A stretch of DNA of 64,000 nt, taken from positions 1 to 64,000 of the forward strand of contig NZ_FNNN01000002.1 of NCBI RefSeq assembly GCF_900106755.1, in the 5' to 3' direction. Shown here one piece after another: positions 1-8,545 of this stretch. This DNA is from Bacteroides faecis MAJ27 (lineage in GTDB: Bacteria > Bacteroidota > Bacteroidia > Bacteroidales > Bacteroidaceae). The position numbers and the translations under genes are program-made. The notes beneath the pieces were generated by a model that was not told where the DNA came from, did not search any database, and saw only the letters and a program-made list of their open reading frames with translations. Numbering within the stretch: position 1 is the stretch's first letter; every line of letters starts with the position of its first letter.

Positions 1-204
1 ACGGTTGAAGTTCGTTCTGTAGGTCTGCTCACAATGGGTACCGTAACGCTCCATTTGAGTGAAATTTATCTTTCTTTGTATCGTCATGTATAATAAAAGT
101 ATTTCCAAGAGTAGACTCTCGAAAGTTTTGCTTAACTTTGCAGATGAACTTTTGATAGCATCTCTGCATATTTCCGTATATTGGTTGAGTGGTTCTGATG
201 TCAT
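1..204 (-). CDS. IS4-type transposase, N-terminal fragment (runs off the left edge)
   Basis: Reading leftward from an ATG at 204 gives 68 residues that stay open to the window edge. Residues about 50-66 contain KINFTQMERYG followed by HCEQTYRTNFNR, which resembles the N-terminal region of DDE transposases common in Bacteroides (IS4/IS1182-like proteins with an opening of the type KINF-Q--RYG--CEQ-YR). Only the N-terminus is present, so the catalytic DDE residues cannot be checked. It indicates an insertion sequence at the left edge, and its terminal inverted repeat would be expected in 205-350, although I could not identify it. Alternative start: the ATG at 87. Confidence 0.6.
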   Translation of the reverse strand, partial: MTSEPLNQYTEICRDAIKSSSAKLSKTFESLLLEILLLYMTIQRKINFTQMERYGTHCEQTYRTNFNR

Positions 205-351
205 ATAACTTTGAGCTTAGAGAACTATAAAGTTACTGATAATCAGCCACTTAACCAAATTTTATTAGTTATATTACGTTAATTAACTCTCTCATTTTCA
301 ATCGATTACATAAGAATTAACAGAGTATTGATCTAAAAAATAGTTTAAATA

Positions 352-759
352 TTATTCTAAAATAGTTATTGTTGTTGAACTAACCTTATTCTCAAAGATT
401 GCATCTTTTCGAGAACTTGTAATATCAACAGATAGTGTATGTTCACCAATGGTCAAATCTTTTATTATGTATTTTGCATTAAACGGCAAAGTCGTTTCTG
501 AAGATTTTACAACTGCTTTCCCATCGATTAAATAGTGTATAATAGGGTGATAATCTTTTCCATTTATTATAGTTTCTCCAGAAGCAGAGACATTGCCTCC
601 TATTTCTAAAGTAATCTCGTCACCATTTTTGACAGATGATGGAGTTGCTACAATTTTTCCAATAACAAGAGATTTTACCTCGTCTTTTTCACAAGAAGCC
701 AGAGCAATCACTCCGATAACACCAATGAAAACTAATGAGATTTTTAATAATAACTTCAT
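352..759 (-). CDS. Small surface lipoprotein with an Ig-like domain, function unknown
   Basis: From the ATG at 759 the product is 135 residues. It starts with a lipoprotein signal peptide: Lys2, a hydrophobic run, then lipobox IALASC with Cys23 as the lipidation site. It should be anchored in the envelope. After Cys23 the charged EKDE stretch resembles Bacteroides lipoprotein export signals for the surface. The rest is beta-rich, with spacing (TPSSVKNGDEITLEIGG, GEHTLSVDI) typical of small bacterial Ig-like domains. A longer start at 789 is possible but would precede the signal peptide. It lies 89 bp downstream of the NusG-like gene and may be its regulated target. No specific function is recognised. 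Confidence 0.7.
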   Translation of the reverse strand: MKLLLKISLVFIGVIGVIALASCEKDEVKSLVIGKIVATPSSVKNGDEITLEIGGNVSASGETIINGKDYHPIIHYLIDGKAVVKSSETTLPFNAKYIIKDLTIGEHTLSVDITSSRKDAIFENKVSSTTITILE

Positions 760-847
760 TTTATAGTCCCTAATCCGTGTCGGGCGCAACTTCTAAATTT
801 ATTATTTGTTTATGGAAGGGATATATAAATAGTAACCTCTAACAGAA

Positions 848-1582
848 TTATTTTTTTACGATTTCAATAAAAGCATTAGGAATATAAGCTGTCGCTATTG
901 TTCCAATCTCCTCTATACAAACTCCAACCCTTTGTTGACCCTGCCACCGTGCAACTCTTCCTATCACTCCTTTGAACGCTCCTTCAGTAACCCTAACCAA
1001 TTGTCCTTTTTCGAATTTTGGAACTTCAGCTAATGATACGATGGTATTATCCGCATCGGCAGCACAGATGATTTTGAGACTTTCCATCTGATAGTCGGGA
1101 ACTATCAATGGAATTTTCTCTATTCTGCGCCCAATGTGGACGTGACGATAATAAAAACGGAGGAAAGGGAGGTTTACGTTGTCGTAAACAAAAGATTTGA
1201 GTTGTTCTTCGGTGCCGTAGGCGAAGAAGATGTTTGGTAAACGAGACTCGGTAACAACTTTGCGCTTACCTTTTATAAGTTTTACAACCTCGGTGGTAGG
1301 ATAGAAAGCCGTGATGCCTTTGGCTGTCATGTAGTCGTATGCTTTTTTCTCTCTACCATAGGTGGTGCGTAAAGCATACCAATGAGGAATTTCAGCCTCC
1401 TTTTGTACTTTAGACTTACTTAATATATGGACACTTCTGGTGGACACCCCTGTTTGTGAACTCTCAGCGGAAACAGTGCTTTGAGCTTCGGGGAGGGCGT
1501 TGGAGGTAAGTCCAGCGCAAGGAGGGAATTCACCACCTCCTGAGGTGTGTACATCATCTGATGTCCATTCATCGACTTTCAT
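848..1582 (-). CDS. UpxY/NusG-family transcription antiterminator
   Basis: This 244-residue protein contains a NusG N-terminal domain from about residue 66 (PHWYALRTTYGREKKA, then FYPTTEVV) and a KOW motif at about 192-210 (KGQLVRVTEGAFKGVIGRV). In Bacteroides such NusG paralogues (UpxY type) let RNA polymerase read through terminators in long leaders of specific operons. The first 60 residues are low-complexity, Ser/Thr-rich and not part of the family, so translation may start further in. The start codon lies about 45 bp downstream of a strong intrinsic terminator (1628-1666) closing a roughly 450-nt structured leader, which fits antitermination of its own transcript and of the lipoprotein gene after it. 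No capsule genes are in view, so its target is not a visible polysaccharide locus. Confidence 0.8.
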   Translation of the reverse strand: MKVDEWTSDDVHTSGGGEFPPCAGLTSNALPEAQSTVSAESSQTGVSTRSVHILSKSKVQKEAEIPHWYALRTTYGREKKAYDYMTAKGITAFYPTTEVVKLIKGKRKVVTESRLPNIFFAYGTEEQLKSFVYDNVNLPFLRFYYRHVHIGRRIEKIPLIVPDYQMESLKIICAADADNTIVSLAEVPKFEKGQLVRVTEGAFKGVIGRVARWQGQQRVGVCIEEIGTIATAYIPNAFIEIVKK

Positions 1583-1627
1583 ATCGGTGCTAACTTTTTT
1601 CTAGACAGAAATCCGTTAAATTGCGAC

Positions 1628-1666
1628 AAAAAAAAGCGTGGAATCGTCCTGTTGTCCATTCCACAC
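1628..1666 (-). terminator. Intrinsic terminator at the end of the structured leader
   Basis: On the minus strand GTGTGGAAT (1666-1658) pairs with ATTCCACGC (1644-1636) around a 13-nt loop and is followed by eight U residues (1635-1628). It lies about 45 bp before the NusG-like start codon. Confidence 0.8.
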
Positions 1667-2080
1667 ACTGAGGCTCTTCCAACTGCCTATCAAAGTCGAA
1701 CAGACAACGTCAGAGCCCACGCCGATATGAAAATCACTACCGCAAAGAGACCTATATAAAACATTTAACTGCACCCAAAAGGGTACAATTCATGCTTACA
1801 AGGTCTCCACGGGATTGATATAATCACACCCGGGACATCTACCGTTGACCATATTAGAGACTTTGATACTGATTGTTTTGGAAGATTTCAGTGTGTCTCA
1901 AACACAGCGTCGATAAACGCCTTCCATTATGTCTGGATTGTCTTCCCACCCAAAGCCCGCTTTCGTATAGATATGTCATGGTTGACTTCACTACACTCAG
2001 CACGGCGTAGGCTGCCGACCCGGTCATCATGAAAGAACTCGTCTTACAGCGACAACTGCGGTCTGGCTATACAATCCGAC
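1628..2080 (-). ncRNA. Candidate structured RNA or leader (about 450 nt) with own promoter and terminator
   Basis: No convincing ORF occupies this stretch. On the minus strand a Bacteroides -7 box (plus-strand CAAAAGTA, 2083-2090) opens it and a stem plus U8 tract (1628-1666) closes it. Self-complementary segments include GAGACCT (near 1805) with AGGTCTC (near 1750), GTACCC with GGGTGC near 1770-1790, GGCTCT (1712-1717) with AGAGCC (1673-1678), GTGT/ACAC and GCGT/ACGC hairpins near 1890-1920, and GTTGTC with GACAAC. GCGTGG at 1717-1722 can also pair with the 3' arm of the terminator stem, suggesting alternative folds. It could be a free RNA or the attenuator leader of the NusG-like gene. No known RNA family was recognised. 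Confidence 0.6.
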
Positions 2081-2082
2081 TG

Positions 2083-2110
2083 CAAAAGTACGAAAATTTA
2101 TTGAGAAAAG
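2083..2110 (-). promoter_or_regulatory. Promoter for the structured leader RNA
   Basis: The minus strand carries TACTTTTG (2090-2083), matching the Bacteroides TAnnTTTG -7 consensus, preceded by A/T-rich sequence. The -33 element is weak (CTTG near 2112). The predicted start is near 2076. It probably also serves the NusG-like gene by read-through. Confidence 0.55.
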
Positions 2111-2322
2111 ACAAGAAATGACAGAAAATATCAATATTCAATATGAATTTAAGTTCATTTAACTCTAAATTCTTTAATATCTCAGAAATTTTATGTACAC
2201 AAATGCTGTTTTTATACAACTTTTGTATGTTTTTAAGCCAATATACTTGAAGTGCCGATGAAGTATAACTTCGACAGGCTATGAAGTGCTATTTCGATGG
2301 TTGATGAAGTAATATTTCGTTT

Positions 2323-2907
2323 TTATGGGATGTATAATAGTTGAAGTTCTGTCATTCTTCGCCTTTTGATGGACGGAATGCATTTGCCTCTCCATCTGCA
2401 AAAGTCAAGGTAATCTTTTTCTATGTCACGCAATCCTCGTTCAATCTTTTGCAGGAGACGGCTCTTCGGAAATCTTTTGTTCCCTAATATTTTGTAGGGT
2501 CCGACATTATAGGCAAGTACGGCAAGGAGTAGTGAGTCCTTGCCATACTTACGAAACATGGCACATAACTTGGTGAGGTCTGAACGCAACAGAGAATCGG
2601 CATGCTGATAGGTGAGGTTCTTGCTGAACTTCTCATGCGGCAAAATCCGATGTCCCCATCCGATATAGGGATAGTTGCGCTTAATATCGTGCCATCCCTC
2701 GTAATACTTGATGCAGCGCACCGCTCGTTCTAAGGGAGGTAATGCGAAGATGCCCAAGTCGGTTTGGCTTGGGCTATCTGGTGTGGGTGTCTTGTTCTGT
2801 GCCATGATATTCTGGCACAGCAGCAAGAGTGCTAAAATGATGTATGTCCGTATCTTTCCTGTCATGAATCTCATTTTGTTTCTCTTTGATATTTTGTCAC
2901 TTGGCAT
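2323..2907 (-). CDS. Exported lysozyme (GH24-like) of the conjugation apparatus
   Basis: The product is 194 residues. A hydrophobic export signal lies at about 20-37 (YIILALLLLCQNIMAQ), so it should act in the periplasm. The lysozyme active-site pattern follows: Glu70 in KYYEGWH, then YIGWGHR at 81-87, equivalent to the T4-lysozyme E...IGYGH signature. Such enzymes open the peptidoglycan locally so that a type IV secretion channel can be assembled. The start ATG at 2907 overlaps the last codons of the coupling-protein gene, so the two are translationally coupled. The internal Met12 is an alternative start closer to the signal peptide. It is the last gene of the transfer operon. Confidence 0.8.
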   Translation of the reverse strand: MPSDKISKRNKMRFMTGKIRTYIILALLLLCQNIMAQNKTPTPDSPSQTDLGIFALPPLERAVRCIKYYEGWHDIKRNYPYIGWGHRILPHEKFSKNLTYQHADSLLRSDLTKLCAMFRKYGKDSLLLAVLAYNVGPYKILGNKRFPKSRLLQKIERGLRDIEKDYLDFCRWRGKCIPSIKRRRMTELQLLYIP

Positions 2908-5080
2908 TCTTCTTGTTGAATATCTCTGCTATCATGGCTTTCACGTCCTCGCCAACTTGCACGAAGTTCTTATAGAGGATGCGCTCACGCTCATCACGGC
3001 TCTTGAAGGTGTAGAACTTGGGCAGTGGCATATACTCGCTTTCTTCTTTCTTGATGTCTGCCATATTAAAATCGGTCTTGCAATAGAACTTACTGGTCTT
3101 GAACTCGTCGCTCTCCTGTATGTTCATACTACCATTCATGCCGGTCTTGGTTGCCACAAAGTCCCTTGCCGTCTGACCGCAGATCCATCCTGTCGGCATG
3201 TCCGAGATTTTACTGGCTGGTACAAGACTGTCCATATTCTCATTCAGGTTGATGCTCGTCTTGTCTCTATCGATGGTCACGCCTTTCTTCAGTTGCACCA
3301 CCTTTCCAAAAATGTCAGAGGATAGCCATTCCAGAGTTTCCTTGCTTCGTGCCGAACCGCTCACCACATTGCCTACGGTGGTGATGATCTTTTGCATACC
3401 CACCTTTCCGTAGTCTGCTTCCAACTGTGGCAGTTCCTGGAATCCCAAGGCTACGCTCACCTTGTTGCTTCGGGCTGTACCTATCAGTCGGTCTATCTTA
3501 TGGAAGTAAAGTGTAGGCAACTCGTCCACGATAATGCTCACTGGGATGTTCTTGCCTTGCCCTGTGTTCACTCGTGTCACCAGTCGGTTGAGGATTAGGG
3601 CGTTTAATGCTCCGATGATGCTCTCCATTTCTGGGTCGTTGGCTATCAGCAGATAGCTTGGGTTCTTCGGGTCACTGACCTTCAGGTCGAAGTCATCGCC
3701 GTCCTTGTGGAATATCCAATAGCTTTCCTTGGTAGCAAGGCGTGAGGTATAGACACGCAGTGTACCTATCATACCCTCCAACTGCTCCATAGCCTTGTTC
3801 TTCAAGGCAGTCTGGAATGGACCGAGCAATGGGGCTACCTCATTGTCGGTCTCCAACACATTGAAGATGGTCTGGTAACTCTCATTCAGGAAACTCAAAA
3901 TATGGGGCATGTCGCTGTACTTACCCAACCAATAGGCTGGCTCCACTTCTTCTCCTGCATGGTTAAACACCTTTCCGGTCGGCTTCATCTGCATGGTCTT
4001 CGGATCAAGTACTTTCTCTGCTATCAGCATCTTGCCGTCCTTGTCGTATGGTTCCTTGCCATAGTTGATGAAGAAGTAGATACAGGCAGCGAGGAAGTTG
4101 ACGGCTGAGGTCTGGAAGAACTGGTCGCTGCCGCCACCGCCTTCCTTCTTCCCTTTTTGCAGTGATTCTAGCAGTGTCTCTGCGGTCTCACTCGCTGCTG
4201 CCAAATTATTGATATACTTCTGTTGTATCGGGTTCACTCGCTTGGAGTATTCCACATCCACAAAGTTGATGATATTGAACTTGCAGCCTTCTGGCAGTTT
4301 GCCCAACTGTTGGTTCTTCTTGTAGTGGTAGTACAGTTTGGTTGCCAAGGTCGGGAACTTGTAGTCGTAAACGACCATGGCAAAACCTTTTGCACTGTGC
4401 TGACGGATAAACGGCTCGATAATAGAAAAAGTCTTACCGCTACCAGGCGTACCCACTACCCAGGTGCCACGGAATGGGTTCACGATGTTCACCCATCCCT
4501 TGCGGAACTTACCTTTATAGTAGTAGCGCATAGGGATATTCACGCTGTATTTGTTGTTTTCCTCCTTCTGGCACTGTTCAAAACTCTCGTTCTCAAAGTT
4601 AAAGCGGTCTTTCATCAGTCCTTCCTTCAGGAACTTCGAGATGTTATCCAAGGCGATATGCACCAATACCGTTCCGATGATGGTTGTCACCATATATAGG
4701 ATGATGTTCAATCTTAGGGCATAGAGACGAGTGTCCATTGCATAGCCGAAGATCCACACGGACAACACCAACAGCAGCACGCCACTCACCAAGGGGTAGA
4801 GCACCTGCTTTCGGGCATCAAATTCCAAGTGTTTCTTGTTTCTCGTGCCAACACAGGTGATGCACACCAAGAGGAATGTCACCACCTTGCTATACACCAG
4901 GTTCCCGTCATGGTAGATAAACCACTGCTTGATACGGTCGTGCAGGTCACACACCACACCGCCAAAGCCGTCTATCGCCCTTGGGTCTATGGCATACTCA
5001 AAGAACTCCATCAACACGGATATGTAGATGACTGCCCTGAATATCTTGTAAAATCCTTGTAACTCCTTGCTTTCTTCCAT
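2897..5080 (-). CDS. Type IV secretion coupling protein (VirD4/TraG family, MobC-like of Bacteroides)
   Basis: This is a 727-residue membrane ATPase. Four hydrophobic segments lie within residues 1-145, then a soluble ATPase begins with Walker A GTPGSGKT at 210-217 and Walker B SIIVDELP near residue 500. A later SARSKETLEW/GNVVSGSAR region matches the VirD4/TraG sensor area. These proteins bring the relaxase-DNA complex to the secretion channel. The protein is normal length for Bacteroides MobC-type coupling proteins. Upstream, a divergent toxin-antitoxin pair separates it from traN, so this gene and the lysozyme probably have a separate promoter in 5081-5159. Confidence 0.9.
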   Translation of the reverse strand: MEESKELQGFYKIFRAVIYISVLMEFFEYAIDPRAIDGFGGVVCDLHDRIKQWFIYHDGNLVYSKVVTFLLVCITCVGTRNKKHLEFDARKQVLYPLVSGVLLLVLSVWIFGYAMDTRLYALRLNIILYMVTTIIGTVLVHIALDNISKFLKEGLMKDRFNFENESFEQCQKEENNKYSVNIPMRYYYKGKFRKGWVNIVNPFRGTWVVGTPGSGKTFSIIEPFIRQHSAKGFAMVVYDYKFPTLATKLYYHYKKNQQLGKLPEGCKFNIINFVDVEYSKRVNPIQQKYINNLAAASETAETLLESLQKGKKEGGGGSDQFFQTSAVNFLAACIYFFINYGKEPYDKDGKMLIAEKVLDPKTMQMKPTGKVFNHAGEEVEPAYWLGKYSDMPHILSFLNESYQTIFNVLETDNEVAPLLGPFQTALKNKAMEQLEGMIGTLRVYTSRLATKESYWIFHKDGDDFDLKVSDPKNPSYLLIANDPEMESIIGALNALILNRLVTRVNTGQGKNIPVSIIVDELPTLYFHKIDRLIGTARSNKVSVALGFQELPQLEADYGKVGMQKIITTVGNVVSGSARSKETLEWLSSDIFGKVVQLKKGVTIDRDKTSINLNENMDSLVPASKISDMPTGWICGQTARDFVATKTGMNGSMNIQESDEFKTSKFYCKTDFNMADIKKEESEYMPLPKFYTFKSRDERERILYKNFVQVGEDVKAMIAEIFNKKNAK

Positions 5081-5159
5081 AAATATTCTTAAATAATCAA
5101 CCTATAAGTTGTATTTTTCAATTATTTGTTGTATCTTCGCACTATAAAACAATAAGATT

Positions 5160-5711
5160 ATGACATTCGACCTGATTACAGAAAACGAGCACCTTTGGGC
5201 TGTCAGATATGATGACTGCCTCGACAACGTCCTTGACTCAATTCTTGGGCAATGGAACGATGTTACATGGTTGCGTAGCTTCTTCAGGCATAACATTGAC
5301 GATTTGGCGTCCTACTTCAAAATCACTGATGTCAATCAAGCCATCTATGATACTATTGAAGATAGCGAACGTTTGCAATGTCTCATCATGGACATTTCTC
5401 CAGATGCTGACCTTGACAAGATTTTCCGCCCATTGGAGAATAGTCGTACTTCGGAAATGTTGTTGGGCAAAGAGAAGGCACGCTTGCGTAATACACCACG
5501 TCATGCTTCTTGGCTCCGCATTTATGCCATCAAACTCGAACCGGGTATTTACATTATCACTGGCGGTGCAATCAAGTTGACTCGTACCATGCAGGAGCGT
5601 GAACATACTTTGGTTGAACTCGCCCGAATGGAAAAGGTGAGACGTTTCTTACTTGACAACGATATTGCCGACAAAGATTCCTTCATGGACTTCTTAAATG
5701 AAATCATATAG
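5160..5711 (+). CDS. Putative type II toxin (RelE/HigB-like)
   Basis: This 183-residue protein is encoded on the strand opposite to the surrounding transfer genes and immediately upstream of an XRE-type antitoxin. The C-terminal half carries WLRIYAIKLEPGIYIITGGAIKL, a beta-strand pattern seen in RelE/HigB-like mRNA interferases (a basic strand followed by a GxY-I-GG hairpin). The N-terminal half is acidic and unassigned. Gene order toxin-then-antitoxin matches higBA. It is likely a stabilisation module for the ICE. The exact fold and catalytic residues are inference. Confidence 0.6.
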   Translation: MTFDLITENEHLWAVRYDDCLDNVLDSILGQWNDVTWLRSFFRHNIDDLASYFKITDVNQAIYDTIEDSERLQCLIMDISPDADLDKIFRPLENSRTSEMLLGKEKARLRNTPRHASWLRIYAIKLEPGIYIITGGAIKLTRTMQEREHTLVELARMEKVRRFLLDNDIADKDSFMDFLNEII

Positions 5712-5724
5712 AAAGGAGGTTATT

Positions 5725-6033
5725 ATGAGAACTACAAACGAAATTGTTTCCAAACTGAGAGAACATCAGTCTTCAACTCCATCCAAATGGCGTGAGAATG
5801 CAGAGTGGCGCATGGCTAACAAATCATGGCTTCGCTATTCTCAGCACATTGCAATGATGATGCTCGACAAGATGGAGGAATTGGGTATGACCCAAAAGCG
5901 ATTGTCTGAACTCATGGGCTGTAGCCAGCAATATGTTTCCAAGGTACTCAAAGGACAGGAAAACCTATCCCTCGAAACCTTGGCTAAGATAGAGCGTTGT
6001 CTTCAACTGCCTATTCTGAATCATTTAGCGTAG
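5725..6033 (+). CDS. XRE/HigA-type antitoxin and repressor
   Basis: From the ATG at 5725 the product is 102 residues. I chose this start because AAAGGAGG at 5710-5717 is well placed before it, although the frame is open to 5698. Residues about 50-95 form a helix-turn-helix (MTQKRLSELMGCSQQYVSKVL followed by LETLAKIERCL). It follows the putative toxin gene with a 13-bp gap. It should neutralise the toxin and repress the pair, as HigA proteins do. Confidence 0.7.
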   Translation: MRTTNEIVSKLREHQSSTPSKWRENAEWRMANKSWLRYSQHIAMMMLDKMEELGMTQKRLSELMGCSQQYVSKVLKGQENLSLETLAKIERCLQLPILNHLA

Positions 6034-6035
6034 CT

Positions 6036-6902
6036 CTATTTCAGAAATATCGGATTGAATGAGTCGGCTGACAACACATCGCTATAGTTCACTTTCAATG
6101 AGATGGTGCGACCGCTGATTTGGTTCTCCGTCATTTCGATGGTTAATTGCTTGTCATTCGGGAATGTCATTTTCTGAATGACTATCACATTGCGGTAGCC
6201 ATAGCGGAAACGCTTGGTTTGCTCCAACGTGAAGACTGGATGTAACTCTACCATCTGCGAGTTGGTAGCCTTGGCGGTCTTCTTATCCGTCAACTTCAAT
6301 CGTATTTGGTCTATGTCAAACGGAATGTCTGTCTTGTTCTCCACGGAGAAATCCAGGAAGAAATAGTCACCCGACGAATAGATGTTGTTCAGACGCATTA
6401 CCATCTTATGGACTTTGGTCTTCACATTGTTCACATGGGCTTCCGAACTCCATATCTGGCGAGCATAACGAGCCATGTCCGTTGAGGACAATGTGACCGC
6501 AGGGTTGTTATAGGCATTCTTTTCTATCTGTTGTATCTCCTTATCCGTCACTGCCTCTTGCAATCTCGTGGTATAGAGCAATGCATACTGTGCACGGTAT
6601 CGTTCCGTCACGATGGTTACGATGGCAAGCACCTCACCATCTTCATGCATTCCCTCCTTGGGCTTCAAGCGCACGGTATTGTTGATGGGCTGGTCTCCTG
6701 CTATCTTGTCGGTGGATATATCCACAAAGCGGATGGGTTCACTTGCCGTAATGACGGTAGTCACTTGCTCGTTCACGGTCAGCTGCTCCATTTCCTGGTA
6801 GGTGCAGGGCTGATAGCACTCCGCACTGGTCTGTTGTGCCATCATGGGTGTGGCTGTTATAGCGCACATCATCAATGTGCCAATGGTCTTCTTGATATTC
6901 AT
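6036..6902 (-). CDS. traN: Conjugative transposon protein TraN (DUF4138)
   Basis: The 288-residue exported protein has a signal peptide (MNIKKTIGTLMMCAITATPMMAQ, residues 1-23). It has the beta-rich composition of the TraN/DUF4138 family, which corresponds to the VirB9-like outer-membrane-side component of the Bacteroides mating channel. Its position directly after traM supports this. It ends 3 bp from the convergent antitoxin gene. Confidence 0.8.
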   Translation of the reverse strand: MNIKKTIGTLMMCAITATPMMAQQTSAECYQPCTYQEMEQLTVNEQVTTVITASEPIRFVDISTDKIAGDQPINNTVRLKPKEGMHEDGEVLAIVTIVTERYRAQYALLYTTRLQEAVTDKEIQQIEKNAYNNPAVTLSSTDMARYARQIWSSEAHVNNVKTKVHKMVMRLNNIYSSGDYFFLDFSVENKTDIPFDIDQIRLKLTDKKTAKATNSQMVELHPVFTLEQTKRFRYGYRNVIVIQKMTFPNDKQLTIEMTENQISGRTISLKVNYSDVLSADSFNPIFLK

Positions 6903-6936
6903 ATTGATGTAATGTTTACTTTGTTGTGTTTAATGT

Positions 6937-8112
6937 TTACTTGCTCTTGGTATCTTTCGAGTTTATCAGATACACAAAGGTGCCATATTTCAGTTTCACC
7001 TTGTTCTTCTTGATTGCCTTTCCTATGGCATTGCTTGTTTTCTGATAGGCATTCTGCATGGTCTGCATGCCCCACTGCGAAAAACTGCTGCCAGTATTGG
7101 GGGTGTTCATATCCACATTGCCGGTTACGGCTCCGCTTACCACGTCTTTGCTGGTCTCTCGGAACTGGCTGCTTGGTACATACAAGCCTTCCATGCCGTC
7201 TGTGTCATAGAGTGACAGGTTGATTTTCACTATCTCATCGTCCACCAACACGCTTTTTACCGTGCCTTTCACTCGTTGCGAACTGAAACCGCTCATGGTG
7301 GCATACAGGTATGCGCCTTTCTTCACTATCATCTCACCGATTTCCACATCATCTAACAGTCGCAAGCGGACACGGCTTCCATCCACGGCTTTCACATTCT
7401 CGTCAATGATAGCCTTTATCATTGTCGGCTCTTTCTCGTTCACCGCCAAAGTGTTGAAATAGTCCGAGGATGTCTTCACCTTTTTCACCACCTCACTTGG
7501 CTTGTCATTCTCGTCTGCTTCCTTTCGGGCATTCTCATTCACCTTGATTTTGCCCTCAATGTTGATACCGCCCTTGGCTGTAGCTGTTGTTTCATCGGAT
7601 GCAGTTGCTGAAGACGATGAGTTCTGTTGCGTGGCTTGCTGTCCCTTCAGCCTTGCTTCGGCAAGTGCCTTGTTCAGCTCTGCCAACGCCTCGTTCTCTC
7701 TTTGTCGCTCATGGGCTTCTTGCGCTTCTCTCGTTTTCTCCAGTTCAGCTTGCCTCTTGGCTTCGGCATCCAACTGTTGCAGTTCTGCATCCGAATACTT
7801 GCTTTGGTATTCTTCTTTTTCTTGCTCATTGTCTCGGTCTATATTTTCCACGGCACTATGGTCTTCTATCTTGCCGTAGGCGTTCAACATGTTCTCATAC
7901 TTGCCACCAATACCGTCACCGCCCTTGATATGGGCTTGTGGAAGGTTCGGATTCAGATATTCCGTGGTCTGCATATTGGCATCCTTCTTCTCCGCCACCT
8001 TGGTATCAAAGAGGTCGAAGATAAAGTAGGAGGCACCAAGCAGTGGAAGATAGACAATCGCAGGTAGCATGTACTTGGGTTGTCTGAAATTGATTCTTTC
8101 TGTCAGCTTCAT
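6937..8112 (-). CDS. traM: Conjugative transposon protein TraM (VirB10-like)
   Basis: This is a 391-residue protein with one N-terminal transmembrane segment (about residues 15-31) and then a long charged, Glu/Gln/Ala-rich coiled-coil linker (about 85-175). The C-terminal periplasmic domain, from about 215, includes ASMSGFSSQRVKGTV-like and VKINLSLYDTDGMEGLYVP motifs typical of Bacteroides TraM. VirB10-type proteins span the periplasm and link the ATPases to the outer-membrane pore. It ends 34 bp before traN. Confidence 0.8.
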   Translation of the reverse strand: MKLTERINFRQPKYMLPAIVYLPLLGASYFIFDLFDTKVAEKKDANMQTTEYLNPNLPQAHIKGGDGIGGKYENMLNAYGKIEDHSAVENIDRDNEQEKEEYQSKYSDAELQQLDAEAKRQAELEKTREAQEAHERQRENEALAELNKALAEARLKGQQATQQNSSSSATASDETTATAKGGINIEGKIKVNENARKEADENDKPSEVVKKVKTSSDYFNTLAVNEKEPTMIKAIIDENVKAVDGSRVRLRLLDDVEIGEMIVKKGAYLYATMSGFSSQRVKGTVKSVLVDDEIVKINLSLYDTDGMEGLYVPSSQFRETSKDVVSGAVTGNVDMNTPNTGSSFSQWGMQTMQNAYQKTSNAIGKAIKKNKVKLKYGTFVYLINSKDTKSK

Positions 8113-8114
8113 CG

Positions 8115-8501
8115 TTATTTGTCTTTATGAGGATGGCGTGCATCCTCATTGGTCCTTACTATGTTCTTTGCATTCCCCATATTCTGATGGCGAGCCTTTA
8201 TCAGCGAGTCCTGTCTCTCCGTAGCAGTGCGTCGCTCTCCCTGATAGTGATAAGCTCTTGCCATGCGATAGATGTTGAAACTGAAGCTCACACCCACAAA
8301 ACCGAACACGATGACCAGGAACATTGTCTTATGCAAGTCGGCAAATTTCTGCACATGGGCTGCCGCCTTGTCAATTCTGCACATCCTGGCAAACTTTCTT
8401 CCAGCTCTCACGTCTCGCTCATAGCGTTCCTTGTATTTGGGGTCGTCCTTGTCGGGCATCTTCTCCCCAATGAGCATCTGCTTAAATCCTTTTGTGTTCA
8501 T
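8115..8501 (-). CDS. Small single-pass protein in the TraL position
   Basis: The 128-residue product is strongly basic at the N-terminus and has one membrane segment at about 58-76 (TMFLVIVFGFVGVSFSFNIY). It lies between traK and traM with a 2-bp gap to traM, where TraL sits in CTnDOT-type operons. Sequence identity to TraL is not evident to me, so the name is positional only. Confidence 0.65.
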   Translation of the reverse strand: MNTKGFKQMLIGEKMPDKDDPKYKERYERDVRAGRKFARMCRIDKAAAHVQKFADLHKTMFLVIVFGFVGVSFSFNIYRMARAYHYQGERRTATERQDSLIKARHQNMGNAKNIVRTNEDARHPHKDK

Positions 8502-8545
8502 TGTTATTTCTTTTTTTACCTTTTTACTTCTTTACCCTTTTACCT

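Noticed and set aside
352..1582. Start of a capsular polysaccharide operon because of the UpxY-like gene
   Set aside because: No UpxZ or polysaccharide synthesis genes follow; only one lipoprotein and an IS fragment.
1600..2320. A protein gene in the 700-bp region before the lysozyme gene
   Set aside because: All six frames are short and interrupted; complementary segments and promoter/terminator signals fit an RNA better.
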